Source: an uncultured bacterium
Lineage (GTDB): Bacteria > Bacteroidota > Bacteroidia > Bacteroidales > Rikenellaceae
Direction of reading: 5' to 3'
Assembly (NCBI GenBank): GCA_905214725.1
Contig: CAJMNH010000006.1
Coordinates: 1 to 64,000 of the forward strand
DNA length: 64,000 bases
In this document: one piece after another, positions 17,369 to 26,334 of the stretch
How positions within the stretch are numbered: position 1 is the stretch's first letter
How the letters are laid out: every line of letters starts with the position of its first letter
Notes under the pieces: model-generated
The model's input: only the letters and a program-made list of their open reading frames with translations
Databases searched by the model: none
Told to the model about the DNA's origin: nothing
Position numbers and translations under genes: made by a program

Positions 17369-18277
17369 ATGAAAAAACTTCTCCGTTTTGCGCTTTGCGC
17401 ATCCGCTTTGCTGGTGGTGCTGACGCTGCGCGCGCAGCCCGAAGCCCCCAACTTTCCGCTGCCCGTGCAGCCCGACACCCTGCGTATTCTGGGCGTGGGC
17501 AACAGCTTTACCGACGACGGCATGATGTATCTGCCCCAGCTGCTCGAAGCGGCCGGTATCCGCAACGTGGTATTGGGACGTCTCTATTATGGCGGTTGCT
17601 CGCTGAAACAGCACTGTGAGTTCGACGCCGCCGATGCGCCGAAGTATACCTATTATAAGTCGGAGCACAATCGTTGGACGACGGTCTCCAAGGCGGCCAC
17701 GATGCGTGAAGTGGTCGGCGACGAGCGGTGGGACGTGCTGGTATTGCAGCAGTCGTCGCCTTATTCCGGCATCTACAGCTCCTACCATCCGTGGCTCGAA
17801 CGGCTCATAGAACGGGTGCGTTTCTACTGTCCCAATGCCGGCGCGTGCGTGGCGTGGCAGATGACATGGGCTTACGGGTCGGGTTCCGATCACAAGGCCT
17901 TTCCGAAGTACGACAACGATCCGCAGCAGATGTACGAGGCCATCGTCGGCGTCGTGCGGCGCATAATGGGCGAGAGCGGGATCGAGACGGTGATTCCCAC
18001 CGGTACGGCAATCCAGAATCTGCGGGCAGGCGAGTTCAACAATCCTCCTTTGGAGTTCACGCGCGACGGTTACCATCTCGATTACGGCTGCGGACGCTAC
18101 ACGGCGGCCTGCACATGGTTTCAGGCGCTTGTCGCTCCCTGTCTGCGTACCGACATTGCGGGCAATACCTTCCGTCCTGAGTCGGAGAAGCATACCGTCG
18201 TAACCGCCGAGAGCGCCGCCGCCTGTCAACAGGCGGCGCGGGAGGCCTGCGTGCGGCGCTTTTCGGTGTGGAAGTGA
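17369..18277 (+). CDS. Secreted DUF4886 (SGNH-like) protein
   Basis: A 302-residue protein with a Sec signal peptide (residues 1-22, ending LRAQ). The block ILGVGNSFTDDGM corresponds to SGNH block I, with Ser46 as putative nucleophile, and TRDGYHLDYGCGRY supplies the Asp and His of block V. This matches the DUF4886 family, common in gut Bacteroidetes and often thought to be a carbohydrate esterase or similar hydrolase. Substrate unknown. It is monocistronic; no SusC/SusD genes are near. Confidence 0.8.
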   Translation: MKKLLRFALCASALLVVLTLRAQPEAPNFPLPVQPDTLRILGVGNSFTDDGMMYLPQLLEAAGIRNVVLGRLYYGGCSLKQHCEFDAADAPKYTYYKSEHNRWTTVSKAATMREVVGDERWDVLVLQQSSPYSGIYSSYHPWLERLIERVRFYCPNAGACVAWQMTWAYGSGSDHKAFPKYDNDPQQMYEAIVGVVRRIMGESGIETVIPTGTAIQNLRAGEFNNPPLEFTRDGYHLDYGCGRYTAACTWFQALVAPCLRTDIAGNTFRPESEKHTVVTAESAAACQQAAREACVRRFSVWK

Positions 18278-18296
18278 TCCGTTGCGGCAGTAACTA

Positions 18297-18326
18297 AGAG
18301 GCGGACTTCGATCGAAGTCCGCCTCT
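18297..18326. terminator. Perfect 30-base palindrome between convergent genes
   Basis: A perfect inverted repeat, AGAGGCGGACTTCGA and its complement, lies between two convergent genes. It lacks a clear T run and could end transcription from both sides. Confidence 0.55.
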
Positions 18327-18353
18327 CGTCGTCTGTCACCGCTTCTGCGACGC

Positions 18354-19511
18354 TCAGTTCGGCGTGACGGTGAAGGTGTAGCGCTCGCTGACCGTTACCT
18401 TGGAGTTGATGCGGTCGTAGGGATCCAATCCGCAGGCAATGGCGCGCAGCGAGACTTTGCCGTCGCTCCCTGCGGGGAAATTCCACGTCTGATAGTATTG
18501 GCCGCTGTAACGGTATTTGTACAACTCTCCCAGTTCGTCCAGTTGCTTGTAGATTTCGGCCGTCATCTTGTCGGGGTCGCCGCCGCCCAACGCTGCCAGC
18601 GCCTGCTGATAGTCGGCTTCGGGAGCGATGTAGTAGAAGAAATAGCAGTCTGCGATCGAAGGGGTGACGTCTATGCGGAAGGGATAGCGCGTGTCCTGCG
18701 GGTTGTAACTGATCTGCAGGTCGAACGTTACGTCGACGGTCTCGACGGGCGGCAATTCCTTGGTGCGGAAGACGCAGGTCGAGTAATTCCCTTTGCAGTT
18801 TCCGTCGGGATCGAGGTCGTAGGCGATCGCCACGTACTCCGTATCGGGGCGTACGCGGCTTCCGTCGTTGAACTGTTCGAATACCGTTTCGTTTTTCGCG
18901 TCGTTCGTCAGCGCGTAGTAATTGACGAACGAGGTAACGGTTCCGCCCCATGTCATGAAGTAGTTATGCCATGCGTTGTATTTCTGACGGGCGTTTTCGA
19001 TAACCCATGCCGAGGGGTCGGCCGCGATGTGTTCGTCGTAGTATTCCTTCGTGAGAGCCATGTAGTAATACCAGAGATCCTTGCCTTCGAGATTCTCGAC
19101 GATGATCTTGAACGAGTCGCATTCGGGCTCCGCCGTCACCTTCAGCCGCTCGTTGAAAGCCGGTTTTCCGGCCTGCGACACCGTGAAGATCAGCGGTTGG
19201 GCGTCGTCGTAGGAGACGACGATTTTGGCCGTACGGGCTGTGCCCTCGTGCGCGTCTACGGTGATGTGCGTCGTCGTGGCGTTCGAACTTACGATGCGCG
19301 CCCAGTCGCTGTCGCTGTCCACATAGGGGCGGACGGCCGTCGAGACGGCGTAGGTGATCGTGTAGTCTCCGCCGGTGAAGGGGACCGGCAGCTGCTGTTC
19401 CTGTTCGGTCGAGATGACCGGCGCTGCCGGCTGGTCGTCGTCGTTGCTGCAGCTCGGAACCGAGCAGATCGTACCGAATAGAAGCGTAAATAGGAATAGA
19501 TGCTTTTTCAT
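18354..19511 (-). CDS. BACON-domain-like surface lipoprotein, copy 1
   Basis: A 385-residue lipoprotein with signal peptide ending SVPSC (Cys21) and the acidic start SNDDDQ. Residues about 40-110 look like a BACON-type beta domain: FTGGDYTITYAV, a SDSDWARIV block, and a final KIVVSYDDAQPLIFTVSQAG. The C-terminal part has Trp/Tyr-rich segments and two blocks resembling Ig-like repeats. It is the second gene of a tandem pair with an equally long paralogue at 19548. BACON domains are often found in surface glycan or mucin-binding proteins; binding here is an inference. Confidence 0.8.
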   Translation of the reverse strand: MKKHLFLFTLLFGTICSVPSCSNDDDQPAAPVISTEQEQQLPVPFTGGDYTITYAVSTAVRPYVDSDSDWARIVSSNATTTHITVDAHEGTARTAKIVVSYDDAQPLIFTVSQAGKPAFNERLKVTAEPECDSFKIIVENLEGKDLWYYYMALTKEYYDEHIAADPSAWVIENARQKYNAWHNYFMTWGGTVTSFVNYYALTNDAKNETVFEQFNDGSRVRPDTEYVAIAYDLDPDGNCKGNYSTCVFRTKELPPVETVDVTFDLQISYNPQDTRYPFRIDVTPSIADCYFFYYIAPEADYQQALAALGGGDPDKMTAEIYKQLDELGELYKYRYSGQYYQTWNFPAGSDGKVSLRAIACGLDPYDRINSKVTVSERYTFTVTPN

Positions 19512-19547
19512 GGTTTCCTGTTTTTATGATTTCACAATTCGGTGACG

Positions 19548-20705
19548 TTATTGAAGAGGCGGGGTGAAATCCCGACGGACGATCTGACTGGTGACGCGGC
19601 CGAATTCGTCGCATCCGCACAGAACGATGCTCAGCGGGCAGTTGTCGGTCAGATCCCATGTGTAGAGTCTGAAATTCGCATCCGCCCACGCTCCGGTATG
19701 GATCTCCGAGGTCAAGGCGGTCGCATAGTAGGTCGAGAGATAGTCCTTGACATACTCGTCCAAGTTGCCCCAAGTCTTGATCGTGGATTCCAGCTGCGGC
19801 GTAAAGAAACATTTGCAGAGGTAGGGGACGTCGTTTTTCGACGGGGAGACCTTCACCGAGAAATAGCAGTTGTCGCCGTTTCGCGATACGAGCGAAGCCT
19901 CGACCGTGAAGTCCAGATCGATCTTCTCGACTGCGGGCAGCGGCGCGGAGGAGAACTCCTTGGCGACGATTTCGCCCGTAGCGATGCAGAACGGATCGAC
20001 CTCGATGCCGAAGGCGACATACGCCGTTTCGGGTTTCAGATTCGTGAAGGAGTGGCTGTTGCCGTCCTCCTTCGAGATCGAATAATATTCGGGGAACGTC
20101 AGCGGATTGTTGTTGAAGTTCTCGTAGTAATAGTTGCGCCATACGGGGAACATGCCCGTCGAGGAGGCCTTGTTGCAGTAGGTTGCGATCCATTTTTCAG
20201 GATCGGGCGCGATCTGCGAGTCGTAGAAGGTCTTGGTTTCGACCCGCGGACATACCCAGTAATCTTCGTAGGGATTCGAAACGACCACCTTGGCGCTGGT
20301 CATCGTAATCTCCTCGATCGAGAGGGAGATGCTTTCGGTGAAAGTTCCGGCCGCCTTCTGGTTGAACGTCACGACGATATCGTCGCTTTCGGGATAGGAG
20401 AGCGTCACCTTTCCCGTGCGGGGTTCGTCGACGAGGGGTTCGACCTTGATTTCTGCTTCGGTGGAGGTGTGCGACAGAACCGTTATCCAGTCGCAGGAAG
20501 AGTCGGCGTAAGGACGTTTGTCCGTGACGTTTTCGAGGGTGTAGGCGATCGTGTAGGTTCCGCCGACATAGGGAACATCGACCGCCGCTTCACTGTTAAG
20601 GGTCAGACGGGGCAGGGGGGGGGAAATTTGCTCGGAATCATCGCTGCATCCCGCCAACAAGATACCGACGACGAGGGCCGGTATGAGCATTGTCAGTCTT
20701 TTCAT
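19548..20705 (-). CDS. BACON-domain-like surface lipoprotein, copy 2
   Basis: A 385-residue lipoprotein, the same length and layout as the gene behind it (36-base gap). The signal peptide ends LLAGC (Cys20), followed by SDDSEQ. The BACON-like domain shows YVGGTYTIAYTL, DSSCDWITVLS and KVTLSYPESDDIVVTFNQKA. Start chosen at 20705 because the signal peptide begins there. Codons 28-31 lie on a run of nine C (G at 20615-20623 on the plus strand), eight residues after the lipidated Cys. A -7 box is 61 bases upstream. Confidence 0.8.
   Translation of the reverse strand: MKRLTMLIPALVVGILLAGCSDDSEQISPPLPRLTLNSEAAVDVPYVGGTYTIAYTLENVTDKRPYADSSCDWITVLSHTSTEAEIKVEPLVDEPRTGKVTLSYPESDDIVVTFNQKAAGTFTESISLSIEEITMTSAKVVVSNPYEDYWVCPRVETKTFYDSQIAPDPEKWIATYCNKASSTGMFPVWRNYYYENFNNNPLTFPEYYSISKEDGNSHSFTNLKPETAYVAFGIEVDPFCIATGEIVAKEFSSAPLPAVEKIDLDFTVEASLVSRNGDNCYFSVKVSPSKNDVPYLCKCFFTPQLESTIKTWGNLDEYVKDYLSTYYATALTSEIHTGAWADANFRLYTWDLTDNCPLSIVLCGCDEFGRVTSQIVRRDFTPPLQ
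20615..20623. repeat. Nine-base G/C homopolymer within a lipoprotein gene
   Basis: Nine G on the plus strand, nine C in the coding sense, spanning codons 28-31 of the lipoprotein starting at 20705. A change of one base would shift the frame straight after the lipobox. Confidence 0.85.
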
Positions 20706-20765
20706 GGGCGTTTGATTTTTAGAGGTACGATTTTTTGCAGAGCTGCTGTAAGCCTCCATGTTTCA

Positions 20766-20773
20766 CAAAGATA
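20766..20773 (-). promoter_or_regulatory. -7 box of the tandem lipoprotein pair
   Basis: TATCTTTG on the minus strand, 61 bases before the first ATG. Confidence 0.5.
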
Positions 20774-20916
20774 CTGGAAAAATTAGAATACGACCACAAA
20801 ATCGTTCTTTTTTTCGGATTTGTGCGTTCTACGCCCGTCCGTCCCCGCCTTTTTTTGTTGAAGAGTGGGCCGGAAGTGCGGATTGCCGGAGGAAAATCGC
20901 CCCTTCGCAACTTACC

Positions 20917-20955
20917 GAAAAACGGCCGCCTTCTTCCGAAAGGAGAGGGCGGCCG
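20917..20955 (-). terminator. Terminator of the TonB receptor gene
   Basis: On the minus strand CGGCCGCC pairs with GGCGGCCG and is followed by TTTTT. Confidence 0.75.
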
Positions 20956-20980
20956 CATGGAATTCGTTTTTTATGCGGTT

Positions 20981-23317
20981 TCAGAACCGGATCTTTGCGC
21001 CGACGAACCAGCTGCGCGGCAGCGACGGCCCGTAGACGTAACCCGAGTCGCGTTCCCATCCCTGATCGAAATCCGACTGGTAGGAGTCGAAGAGATTTTG
21101 CACGCCCGCATTGAGTTGCAGGGAGACCGTTTTGAGAATCGGAAATTCGTAGGCCAGTTTCACGTTCAGCGCGAAGAAATCGGGCGTGGTGACCGCCACG
21201 TCGACCGGCGTGCCCGAGCCTGCGGCGTGCTGGACGAGCATCTCGCCGGTGTAGGTGCCCGACAGTGAAATGTCGAACCTCCTGATGGGCGCAAAGTTGG
21301 CGGTCAGGTAGCCGTACCAGTCGGGCGAACGGAACATGCGGCGTTCGTCGGGCGCGTCGTCGCTCCAATGCTCGGGGTTCTCGTAGCGGCTGCGCTGCCA
21401 CGTGATGCCGGCCTGCAGGTCGAACCAGCGGGCGAAGGCGGCTTTCGCTTCGACGTTGACGCCCGCCACGGTGGCTCCGCCTCCGTTGTAGCGTTCGAGC
21501 ACCGTTTCGCCCTTTTCGTTGGGTTCGGGCAGATAGCGCGTGGCGAAGATGTGGTTGAGAGCGGTGTAGAACCCTTCGACGAGCAGGTTGGTCTCGACGC
21601 TGCCGAAGGTATGATAGAGGTCTACCGAGGCGCTGAGGCTGTTCGAACGCTCTTCGCGCAGGTCGGCGGCGAGCTGCGTCACCACGCGGTCGCCGCCCAC
21701 GAGCGCGATGTGCAGGTCTTCGTCGAAGGTCTGCGGTGCGCGGAAGCCACCGGCGTAGCTCAGACGCAGGTTGATCTGCTCGGCGGGGTTGTAACGCAGG
21801 TTGACGCGCGGCGAGAAGATCACGTGGTCGACCATGTTGTGTTTGTCGAAGCGGCCGCCGAGCAGGAAGCTCCATTTTTTGGACTTCCACTCGTTTTGGA
21901 GTACGCCGCTGACGATGTGTACCTTCTGGTTGGTGCGCATGTCGTAGCCGATGGTCACGTCGTCGATGTGGTCGTAGCTGTGTTCCACCCCGAGCGTCAG
22001 TTCCGACGGCAGGAACAGCAGCCGTTTGAACCGTTGCAGGAACTGCGCGCCGCTGATGACCGTCAGTCCGTCGGTGCGGCCGTAAGCCTTGCGGGCGTTC
22101 TCGATCTCTTCGTCGGTCGCGCCTTCGCCCGTGCCGCCGTAGTAGCTCTTGCGCGTGGTCTGCTGCACGGCCGAGTAGATGTTCAGATGGCGCGTACGGT
22201 CGTCGCGCGAGAAGAGGTCGAAGGCCACCGAAGCGCCGTTGATATTGTGGTCGGTCTGTTCGGTGATGTTGGCTTCGTGCGCCGGCAGGTCGAGGCGGTT
22301 GCCGCCGCGCCGGAATTCATTGATGCCGTGGTATTCGAGCGTCAGTTTCGAGTGGCCGCCCGTACGCAGGAACGACCGCATGCCGAACATCTGGTTGCGC
22401 AGGTTGGGCAACTCGGTATAACCGTCGCCGTCGTGGTCGTAGGCCGAACGGTAGCGGTTCTGTCCGTAGACGTAGATGCCCGCCTTGTGGTCGGTCGTTA
22501 CCAGCGAGGCGTTGATCGTCGAGTTATTGTCGTAGGAACCTCCGCATCCCACCGAGAGGATCGTGTGAGAGAGTTCGGCCCAATTGCGCAGCGGCTCCTT
22601 GGTGATGATGTTAATCGTGCCGCCGATGGCCGATGCGCCGAAGAGCGCCGATCCGCCGCCGCGGATCACCTCCACGCGTTCGATCATGTTGGCGGGAATC
22701 TGTTCCAGTCCGTAGACGCCGTTGAGGGCCGAGAAGAGCGGCCGCGAGTCGAGCAGGATTTGCGAATAGTGGCCGTCCAGACCGTTGATGCGCACCTGCG
22801 TGAAGCCGCAGTTCTGGCAGCCGTCCTCGACGCGCACGCCCGGCTGGAAACTCAGTCCGTCGGCCAGCGTGGCGGCGTTGGTGCGTTCGAAGAGCTTGCT
22901 GTTGAGAATATTTACCAGCGAAGGCGTCTCTTTGCGGATCACCGAGTTGCGGTCGATTTCGATGACCACCTTGTCTACGTCGATCGCCTGCTCTTCCAAT
23001 TCGAAGTTCAGCTCGGTGGTGGAGTTGCCGCGCAGGGTGACGGTATGTTCGACCGGTTTGTATCCGACCGACTGCGCCACGACGGTAAGCGGTTTTCCGA
23101 CGGGCAGGTCTCCCAGCAGGTAGTGTCCGGTGGCATCGGTCGTGGTGCCGAGGGTCGTCCCTTTGACGGTGACGGTGATGAATGGAAGGTGTTCGCCGCT
23201 GCGGCTGTCGACGACGTGCCCGATCAGGATCGCTTCGGTCTCCTTTTTGACAGTGGAGTCTGCATATGCCGTAAGGCTGCCGAGCAGCAGGCTCAGCAGC
23301 AGAATATATGGTTTCAT
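20981..23317 (-). CDS. TonB-dependent outer-membrane receptor
   Basis: A 778-residue receptor with a signal peptide (about 1-19), a CarboxypepD_reg-like beta-sandwich domain (GHVVDSRSGEHLPFITVTV), a plug domain (RINGLDGHYSQ, then IERVEVIRGGGSALFGASA and GGTINIIT) and a 22-strand barrel that ends PRSWFVGAKIRF with a terminal Phe. It is not a SusC (about 1000 residues), so it more likely imports a metal chelate, heme or a cofactor than a glycan. It follows a 107-residue Cys/His-rich secreted protein, probably in one operon. No cobalamin riboswitch was seen upstream. Confidence 0.92.
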   Translation of the reverse strand: MKPYILLLSLLLGSLTAYADSTVKKETEAILIGHVVDSRSGEHLPFITVTVKGTTLGTTTDATGHYLLGDLPVGKPLTVVAQSVGYKPVEHTVTLRGNSTTELNFELEEQAIDVDKVVIEIDRNSVIRKETPSLVNILNSKLFERTNAATLADGLSFQPGVRVEDGCQNCGFTQVRINGLDGHYSQILLDSRPLFSALNGVYGLEQIPANMIERVEVIRGGGSALFGASAIGGTINIITKEPLRNWAELSHTILSVGCGGSYDNNSTINASLVTTDHKAGIYVYGQNRYRSAYDHDGDGYTELPNLRNQMFGMRSFLRTGGHSKLTLEYHGINEFRRGGNRLDLPAHEANITEQTDHNINGASVAFDLFSRDDRTRHLNIYSAVQQTTRKSYYGGTGEGATDEEIENARKAYGRTDGLTVISGAQFLQRFKRLLFLPSELTLGVEHSYDHIDDVTIGYDMRTNQKVHIVSGVLQNEWKSKKWSFLLGGRFDKHNMVDHVIFSPRVNLRYNPAEQINLRLSYAGGFRAPQTFDEDLHIALVGGDRVVTQLAADLREERSNSLSASVDLYHTFGSVETNLLVEGFYTALNHIFATRYLPEPNEKGETVLERYNGGGATVAGVNVEAKAAFARWFDLQAGITWQRSRYENPEHWSDDAPDERRMFRSPDWYGYLTANFAPIRRFDISLSGTYTGEMLVQHAAGSGTPVDVAVTTPDFFALNVKLAYEFPILKTVSLQLNAGVQNLFDSYQSDFDQGWERDSGYVYGPSLPRSWFVGAKIRF

Positions 23318-23400
23318 GGTGTTGGTTTATAGTAAGAAAATGCGCAAATCCGATCGCGGGATCGGTTGTGTGAGCCGGCTTGCAGCCGGCCGTAAAGACG

Positions 23401-23724
23401 CTATGCGGCGACGGGAGGCGCCCGCAGTCCGTAACTGTGGGAAACGGGCGAGAAGCCCCGGGTGAGATAACATTGATAGGGACGCTCCTGAAAGGTGACG
23501 ATGAGCGTCGGCAGGAAGGATTCCGCTTCGGTGCACGCCGCCAGATGGAAATGACAGATCAGACAGTACTCTTCGATGACGGAGTCGCTGCCCGAGGCGG
23601 CGCATTCGGAACGTGAAAGCGGATGATTCGAGTGGACGTCGAGCGCTTTGCTCACGTAAACGTTGACGATGGCGAGCGCCATCATCGCGGCGAGTACGAT
23701 CTTATAGCCCGTATTCCGTCTCAT
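23401..23724 (-). CDS. Small membrane-anchored Cys/His-rich protein ahead of a TonB receptor
   Basis: A 107-residue protein with one N-terminal hydrophobic segment (about 8-24) and a motif EEYCLICHFHLAAC that places three Cys and two His within ten residues, followed later by a further Cys. I do not recognise the family with certainty. Its stop is 83 bases before the receptor ATG, and the promoter at 23744 serves both. The position and motif suggest metal or heme capture for the receptor, which is an inference. Confidence 0.65.
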   Translation of the reverse strand: MRRNTGYKIVLAAMMALAIVNVYVSKALDVHSNHPLSRSECAASGSDSVIEEYCLICHFHLAACTEAESFLPTLIVTFQERPYQCYLTRGFSPVSHSYGLRAPPVAA

Positions 23725-23743
23725 CGTTTGTCGAAATCGGCAA

Positions 23744-23751
23744 CAAAGATA
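23744..23751 (-). promoter_or_regulatory. -7 box of the TonB receptor operon
   Basis: TATCTTTG on the minus strand, 20 bases before the first ATG of the operon. Confidence 0.55.
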
Positions 23752-23852
23752 AGAAAAATCGACGAGTTGAGAGGTCTGAATCGAAACTTATTCGGTAGGA
23801 ATGTGCTTCGAATCCGTTCTATTCGGGCATCTTTTCGGATGCGGAGGGCCGA

Positions 23853-24731
23853 TTATTTCGTTTTGCCGCCGTTGCGCGGGCAGACTACGCGCAGCAGGCC
23901 GGGCAGGCAGCGGACGTCGAGCGGGAAACGGGCGCCTTGCTGTCCGTCCACGTCGGTCGGTTCGTCGACCGGCGAGGCGATTTGCAGCGTCGCGGCGCGC
24001 AGATGCCGTACGCAGCGGGGATGGCCGCCGCAAAGGTAGCGCAGCATGGCGAAGCACGAAACGAAAAAGTTGCGCTTTTCGAGCAGGATACAGTCGAACA
24101 TTCCGTCGCGCACGCTCGATGTGTTGGCCAAGCGGAATCCTCCTGCCGTTTCGCCGTTGAAGACGAGCGTCATCAGTGCGCGGAAATCGAACTCTTCGCT
24201 TTCGGTGCGTACATGCAGCGGAACGGCGTGCATGTGACGCAATTCCTTGATGCCTTCCATGATATAGGCCAGCTTTCCGAAACGGTGCTTGCGTTCGTCG
24301 GGAGTGCGCTGGGAGGTGGTGGTGAAGATGCCGAACGAAAAGATGTTGACGAAATGCAGCCCGTTGACAACGCCGCAGTCGAGCGCTTCGATTTCGCCCG
24401 TGACGATTTGCCGGGCCGCTTCGAGCGGCTCCTTGTCCATTCCCACGATGCCGGCGAAATCGTTGGCCGTACCGGCGGGAATGATCCCCAGTTCGAGCGA
24501 CAATCCCCGTTCGCGCATGCGGTTGACGACGTAATTGACGGTTCCGTCGCCGCCGGCGACCACGACCCGTTGGATGTCGGGGTGCGCGTCGAACGGGTTG
24601 CGGGTGAAGTCGATCGTTTCGGGACGCAATTCCCAGCCGTTCTCGGCGAAGATCTCCGCGATGCCTGCAACGTTACGGGCGATGCGGCCGCGTCCGGCTG
24701 CGGTATTGTAGAGAAAAAGCGCTTTTTTCAT
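23853..24731 (-). CDS. Diacylglycerol/sphingosine kinase-like lipid kinase (YegS/BmrU family)
   Basis: A 292-residue cytoplasmic enzyme with the DAGK catalytic domain: the nucleotide loop VVAGGDGTVN at about 58-67 and IIPAGTANDFAG further on. The C-terminal beta-rich domain follows. It would phosphorylate diacylglycerol or a similar lipid. Members in sphingolipid-making Bacteroidetes may act on ceramide or sphingoid bases, which cannot be judged from sequence. It begins 6 bases behind apbE, so the two are probably co-transcribed. Confidence 0.9.
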   Translation of the reverse strand: MKKALFLYNTAAGRGRIARNVAGIAEIFAENGWELRPETIDFTRNPFDAHPDIQRVVVAGGDGTVNYVVNRMRERGLSLELGIIPAGTANDFAGIVGMDKEPLEAARQIVTGEIEALDCGVVNGLHFVNIFSFGIFTTTSQRTPDERKHRFGKLAYIMEGIKELRHMHAVPLHVRTESEEFDFRALMTLVFNGETAGGFRLANTSSVRDGMFDCILLEKRNFFVSCFAMLRYLCGGHPRCVRHLRAATLQIASPVDEPTDVDGQQGARFPLDVRCLPGLLRVVCPRNGGKTK

Positions 24732-24737
24732 GGATCG

Positions 24738-25778
24738 CTAACGGTTCAGCAGGTTTTCGAGAGCCGGAGAAGCCCACGTTTCATAGTCGCAGGGACGTTC
24801 GTTGCGCTGTCGTCCGTCGGCCTTTTGGGTGGCAAAGATGAAATAGGCCATCACTCCGTCCTTTTCCAGTTCGCGGGCCTTCTCCACGGCGCGTTCGGAT
24901 CCGAGCGCCATGAACATCGTTCCCAGCGCGTCGGCCCGTGTGGCATTGTCGCAGAAAACCGTAGCCGATAACAACCGTGTCACGGTGCTCTGACCCGTGA
25001 TGGGGTTGATGGTATGGGCGATTTTGCGGCCGTCGGCGGCGTAGTAAAAACGGCGATAGTTGCCCGAAGTGGTGTAGCTGATGTCGGTCACCTCCACGAT
25101 GCGTTGCAGGTCTTGGTCCGAGAAATTGTTGTCGTACGGGGTTTCGATGCCGATGCGCCACTTGCCGCCCCGCTCGTTCACGCCCCGGCAGCGTCCGCTT
25201 CCGGCAATGGTCACCAAGTAGTTTTTTACGTTGTTCTGTTCGAGCGTTCGGGCGATCAGATCGACCATGTATCCCTTTCCGATCGAGTTGAAGTCGAGTT
25301 GAATGCGGGGGTCTTCCTTGACGAGGCGGTTCCCTTCGATACGGATTTTGCGATACCCGATCAACGGCAGAATCGAATCGATGTTCGGAGACTCCTTGCC
25401 CTCTTTGCCGGCGAATCCCCACGCTTCGACCAGCGGCTTGACGGTGATGTCGTACATACCGTCGCTCAGACGGCTTACGGAGTCGGCGGCGAGGATGTTA
25501 TAGATCAGATGGCTGTCGAGCGAATCGCTTTCGCCGCGGTTGATACGGCTCAGAAGCGACTCTTCGTCGAAGATCGACATCGAATGTTTCATCTCGGCGT
25601 CGAGCGCCATGATTCGGGCGTAAATCTCGTCCGCCGGCAGGGTCGTCTGGGCCTTGATGCGGAACGTAGTGCCGAGCACGGAGCCTTCGACCGTCAGATA
25701 AGGCGTCGAAGGGCGGCAGCCGGCCGTAAAGAGCAGGGCTCCGAAGAGCAACCTGCGACAGGATGTGGAGAATAGCAT
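24738..25778 (-). CDS. apbE: FAD:protein FMN transferase (ApbE family)
   Basis: A 346-residue lipoprotein: the signal peptide ends LLFTAGC (Cys20). It covalently attaches FMN from FAD to Ser/Thr of exported flavoproteins such as RnfG or NqrB/C. Conserved blocks include GTTFRIKA, DFNSIGKGYMVDLIA and the Mg-binding NATRADALGTMFMALG. The start at 25778 is chosen because a signal peptide begins there; the frame extends 9 codons upstream over the promoter. It is cotranscribed with the lipid kinase. Confidence 0.93.
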   Translation of the reverse strand: MLFSTSCRRLLFGALLFTAGCRPSTPYLTVEGSVLGTTFRIKAQTTLPADEIYARIMALDAEMKHSMSIFDEESLLSRINRGESDSLDSHLIYNILAADSVSRLSDGMYDITVKPLVEAWGFAGKEGKESPNIDSILPLIGYRKIRIEGNRLVKEDPRIQLDFNSIGKGYMVDLIARTLEQNNVKNYLVTIAGSGRCRGVNERGGKWRIGIETPYDNNFSDQDLQRIVEVTDISYTTSGNYRRFYYAADGRKIAHTINPITGQSTVTRLLSATVFCDNATRADALGTMFMALGSERAVEKARELEKDGVMAYFIFATQKADGRQRNERPCDYETWASPALENLLNR

Positions 25779-25802
25779 CGCGTGAGGTAAATGAATCTGC
25801 CG

Positions 25803-25810
25803 CAAATATA
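25803..25810 (-). promoter_or_regulatory. -7 box of apbE
   Basis: TATATTTG on the minus strand, 25 bases before the ATG. Confidence 0.55.
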
Positions 25811-25895
25811 ACTAAAATTCATGCGAATCGGCAAAAAAGTGCTCGTTATGTAATCTTTTTTTATTCAAACGGTTGGTTACTAAATAAATTTAGTG

Positions 25896-25903
25896 TACCT
25901 TTG
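25896..25903 (+). promoter_or_regulatory. Promoter of rpsO
   Basis: TACCTTTG with a TTG element at 25873-25875, 20 bases upstream, agrees well with the Bacteroidetes -33/-7 pattern. Confidence 0.7.
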
Positions 25904-25973
25904 CGCCACGCTCTGGCGTGATTTCATAGTAAGGGGAATGCGTCGTAGAGTGGAACGAAATAAATCTATCAAA

Positions 25974-26246
25974 ATGGCTTATTTAACAGCAGAAAAAAAG
26001 CAGGAGCTTTTCGGTCAGTACGGAAAGTCTAACACCGACACGGGTTCGCCTGAGAGCCAGATCGCGTTGTTCTCTTTCCGTATCAGCCACCTTACGGAGC
26101 ACATGAAGAGCAACCGTCACGATTTCGGTACGCAGCGCGCTTTGTTGCGTCTGGTCGGTAAGCGCCGCCAGTTGCTCGAGTACCTCAAGGAGATCGACAT
26201 CGAGCGCTACCGCGCCATCATCAAGACGCTCAATCTCCGTAAATAG
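25974..26246 (+). CDS. rpsO: 30S ribosomal protein S15
   Basis: A 90-residue ribosomal protein that binds 16S rRNA and begins assembly of the platform. It starts MAYLTAEKKQELFGQYGKS and has the signature DTGSPESQIALFSFRI and LLRLVGKRRQLLEYL. The upstream in-frame codons belong to the leader. As in many bacteria, pnp follows directly. Confidence 0.97.
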   Translation: MAYLTAEKKQELFGQYGKSNTDTGSPESQIALFSFRISHLTEHMKSNRHDFGTQRALLRLVGKRRQLLEYLKEIDIERYRAIIKTLNLRK

Positions 26247-26258
26247 TACGGGTGCCGG

Positions 26259-26295
26259 AAAATGGGGCAGTCACTGCGAGTGGCCGCTCCATTTT
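26259..26295 (+). promoter_or_regulatory. Hairpin between rpsO and pnp
   Basis: AAAATGG pairs with CCATTTT around a structured GC-rich interior. It may act as an attenuator or as a processing site; in E. coli the same junction carries an RNase III hairpin used for pnp autoregulation. Confidence 0.45.
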
Positions 26296-26334
26296 GTATG
26301 AAAATTCAAGATTCGAAGTATATTATTTGACGTT

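Noticed and set aside
21368..23332. Plus-strand open frame of 654 codons opposite the TonB receptor
   Set aside because: Composition rich in Arg, Val and Asp with no domain; it is a shadow of the receptor gene.
23725..23852. Cobalamin riboswitch before the TonB receptor operon
   Set aside because: The space between promoter and first gene is about 20 bases, and the conserved B12-box sequence was not seen.
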